This document shows, piece by piece, positions 13,306 to 14,658 of a stretch of DNA of 14,658 bases (position 1 is its first letter; each line of letters starts with the position of its first letter). The position numbers were made by a program, and so were the translations under genes. Under the pieces are notes generated by a model. The model made no database searches and had not been told where the DNA came from. It saw only the letters and a list, made by a program, of their open reading frames with translations. Origin of the DNA: SLAN01 sp964565375 (lineage in GTDB: Bacteria; Spirochaetota; Spirochaetia; DSM-27196; SKKC01); assembly GCA_964565375.1 (NCBI GenBank), contig CAZMEV010000080.1:1-14658 (forward strand), read 5' to 3'.

Positions 13306-14603
13306 TGCAGCTCATCAGACTTGCGTGGAGAAACTTTTCCCGGCACCTCAACCGCTACCGCGTGCTTCTGCTCGCGCTCACCATCGTGGTTGCAGTGCTG
13401 ATCATCGTACTCGGTGCGGTGACCGGCATGCAGGAGACGCTTCGCGATAAGGCAAGCCGCTATTTTGCGGGAAATGTCGTCGTGTTCGGCTATATGGACG
13501 GCGGAGAATCGCTCATAGAAGATCCGGAAGGCGTCGACGCACTGCTCGATCAAGCGGGGGTTTCAGAGATCGCCCGATCGTGGCGCAGCACGCACTATGA
13601 CCCGGCCAATACGAATATGTTTCACGCCGGGTACTACATGCCGCAGCGCCGCTATGTCGGCGTTGAATGGGAACGCGAGCGGCCGATGCTCGAGCGCTTT
13701 GATTTCGTCGACGGGGGTGTGCCCGATGCCGGCGATGAGCGGGGTGTTCTTATCTCGACGATCGCCGCAGAGGAGCTTCGTGCCTCGGTCGGGGATGAGC
13801 TGATCGTCTCAACCACGACCGACGGGGGCGCAACAAACACGGTTCCTCTTGAGGTGCGCGGAATTTTCCGCGAATCCACCTTCTTCGGGTACATCGCATA
13901 TCTCGAGCGCGGGGTGCTCAACCGTCTGCTCGACCGGGACGAAGACCGTGTGAACGAGATCGGAATGTACTTTGACGGTGGCGCCGCCGAGGAAACCCGC
14001 GTGGCCGAATCGGTGAACCGGGCGCTGTCGAGCGAGTTTCCGACCTTCCCGGTCATTGAAACCCGCGAGCAGAACTCGGCGGAACGAAGCGCCAGCCGCG
14101 ACGAGCGCCATTATGGAAGCATCACCCTGTCGGCCCAGCTTGCCCAGGTAAACGATATTCTCGAAGCGATGACCCTGATCGCCGGCGGTATAATCGCCCT
14201 CTTTCTGCTGCTCGTGGTCATCGGGGTAAGTAACACCTTCTCCATGGTTATTTTTGAGCGCACCCGGGAGATCGGCACGCTGCGGGCCATGGGCATGACA
14301 AAGCCGAGGACCGTCGTGCTGTTCCTGCTCGAGGCGTTCTTCCTCGGGGCAGCGGGCGTGGTTCTCGGCTCGCTACTCGGTGTCGGAGTACTCGAGCTTG
14401 TTTCACGGGGTGTGAGCTTCGCCGGGGTACCGGGCTTCGCCGAACTCTTCCTGCGCGCAGAACGTCTGCAGTGGAGTCTCACCGCCGGTAGCTTTGCGCT
14501 TGTTGCGGCCATGGCTGTGCTTGCGGGCGTTGCCGGGAGTTTTCGCGCCGCGCTTCGCGCGGCGCGTGTATCGCCTGTGAGGGCGCTCAGACTTGAAACG
14601 TAA
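13305..14603 (+). CDS. FtsX-family ABC transporter permease
   Basis: A 432-residue permease of the LolC/LolE-MacB type. TM1 spans about residues 19-41. A MacB-like periplasmic domain (about 42-285) follows, with motifs such as GVLISTIAAEELRASVGDEL and VRGIFRESTFFGYIAYL. TM2 (about 290-315), the coupling helix ERTREIGTLRAMGMTKPR (318-335), TM3 (about 336-366) and TM4 (about 394-411) complete the fold, and the C terminus ends SPVRALRLET as in the family. Its ATG overlaps the stop of the upstream permease by one base, so the two are translationally coupled and probably form a heterodimer. Unlike its partner it has no acidic repeat loop, going directly from NRLLDRDEDRVNEIG to the domain end. No LolD-like ATPase gene lies in the window; it may lie just downstream. 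Confidence 0.92.
   Translation: MQLIRLAWRNFSRHLNRYRVLLLALTIVVAVLIIVLGAVTGMQETLRDKASRYFAGNVVVFGYMDGGESLIEDPEGVDALLDQAGVSEIARSWRSTHYDPANTNMFHAGYYMPQRRYVGVEWERERPMLERFDFVDGGVPDAGDERGVLISTIAAEELRASVGDELIVSTTTDGGATNTVPLEVRGIFRESTFFGYIAYLERGVLNRLLDRDEDRVNEIGMYFDGGAAEETRVAESVNRALSSEFPTFPVIETREQNSAERSASRDERHYGSITLSAQLAQVNDILEAMTLIAGGIIALFLLLVVIGVSNTFSMVIFERTREIGTLRAMGMTKPRTVVLFLLEAFFLGAAGVVLGSLLGVGVLELVSRGVSFAGVPGFAELFLRAERLQWSLTAGSFALVAAMAVLAGVAGSFRAALRAARVSPVRALRLET
14544..14566 (+). repeat. Perfect 10-bp GC-only inverted repeat near the permease gene end
   Basis: CGCGCCGCGC (14544-14553) and GCGCGGCGCG (14557-14566) are exact inverted repeats around a TTC loop. It encodes part of SFRAALRAARVS, 38 bases before the stop codon. 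An RNA hairpin this stable in a coding 3' end could slow ribosomes or protect the mRNA end; it may also be a by-product of the repeated Arg-Ala-Ala codons. Confidence 0.5.
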
Positions 14604-14620
14604 TTACTGTCCACCAGATT

Positions 14621-14636
14621 GGGGGAAACGTCCCTC
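14621..14636 (+). terminator. Weak hairpin after the second permease gene
   Basis: GGGGGA (14621-14626) can pair with TCCCTC (14631-14636) over an AACG loop with one G-T wobble, 18 bases after the stop codon. Only a short AT-rich stretch (TAATTC) follows. It is a possible but weak terminator; the window ends 22 bases later. Confidence 0.25.
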
Positions 14637-14658
14637 TAATTCGTAGCATAGGCAGGCG

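Overview
The window is GC-rich, gene-dense bacterial DNA with one 100-N scaffold gap, so it is probably a draft or metagenome contig. Several features fit a free-living spirochaete-like Gram-negative: a lipoprotein sugar-binding protein with a relaxed lipobox (Phe at -3), a receiver-PAS-HisKA_2 sensor kinase, and a pair of LolC/MacB-type (FtsX) permeases whose periplasmic domains face an outer membrane. This placement is an inference from gene content; no rRNA or other marker gene is present.

Layout. (1) Positions 1-2554 are a sugar-uptake locus. A solute-binding lipoprotein on the minus strand is followed by the first codons of what is probably a permease. A divergent LacI/MalR-type repressor lies on the plus strand. 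The 265-bp divergent spacer carries LacI-style operator candidates and recognisable promoters on both sides. (2) Positions 2503-4446 (minus) encode a large YyaL/SPATA20-type thioredoxin-fold protein whose 3' end overlaps the repressor gene tail to tail. (3) Positions 4605-5213 encode a secreted DUF1007 protein without its usual NicO/RcnA-type metal exporter partner. (4) Positions 5403-6878 encode a receiver-PAS-histidine kinase hybrid. (5) Positions 7001-7474 (minus) encode a PEBP/YbhB-type protein with a strong ribosome-binding site. (6) Positions 7713-11408 hold two close-packed glycosyltransferase genes; the first is a fusion of two complete GT4 enzymes. They probably act on a surface glycan. 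(7) Positions 11456-14603 hold two translationally coupled FtsX-family ABC permeases; no ATPase is in the window.

The most unusual element is in the first permease. Its periplasmic loop carries tandem EVVPDEPG / VPDEPGD repeats, interrupted by the gap, followed by FDE(P/A)xDF-type acidic repeats. Of the 88 residues after the gap, 47 are Asp or Glu. The 100-N placeholder makes the gene look split into two frames. The frames on either side agree with one continuous protein if the true gap length is 2 modulo 3.

Smaller signals include paired operator-like repeats in most intergenic spacers, an 11-bp perfect stem-loop just ahead of the fused glycosyltransferase, and a 25-bp tandem duplication over the stop codon of the kinase gene. 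No rRNA, tRNA, CRISPR array, transposase or phage gene was seen. No gene-free stretch reaches 300 bases.
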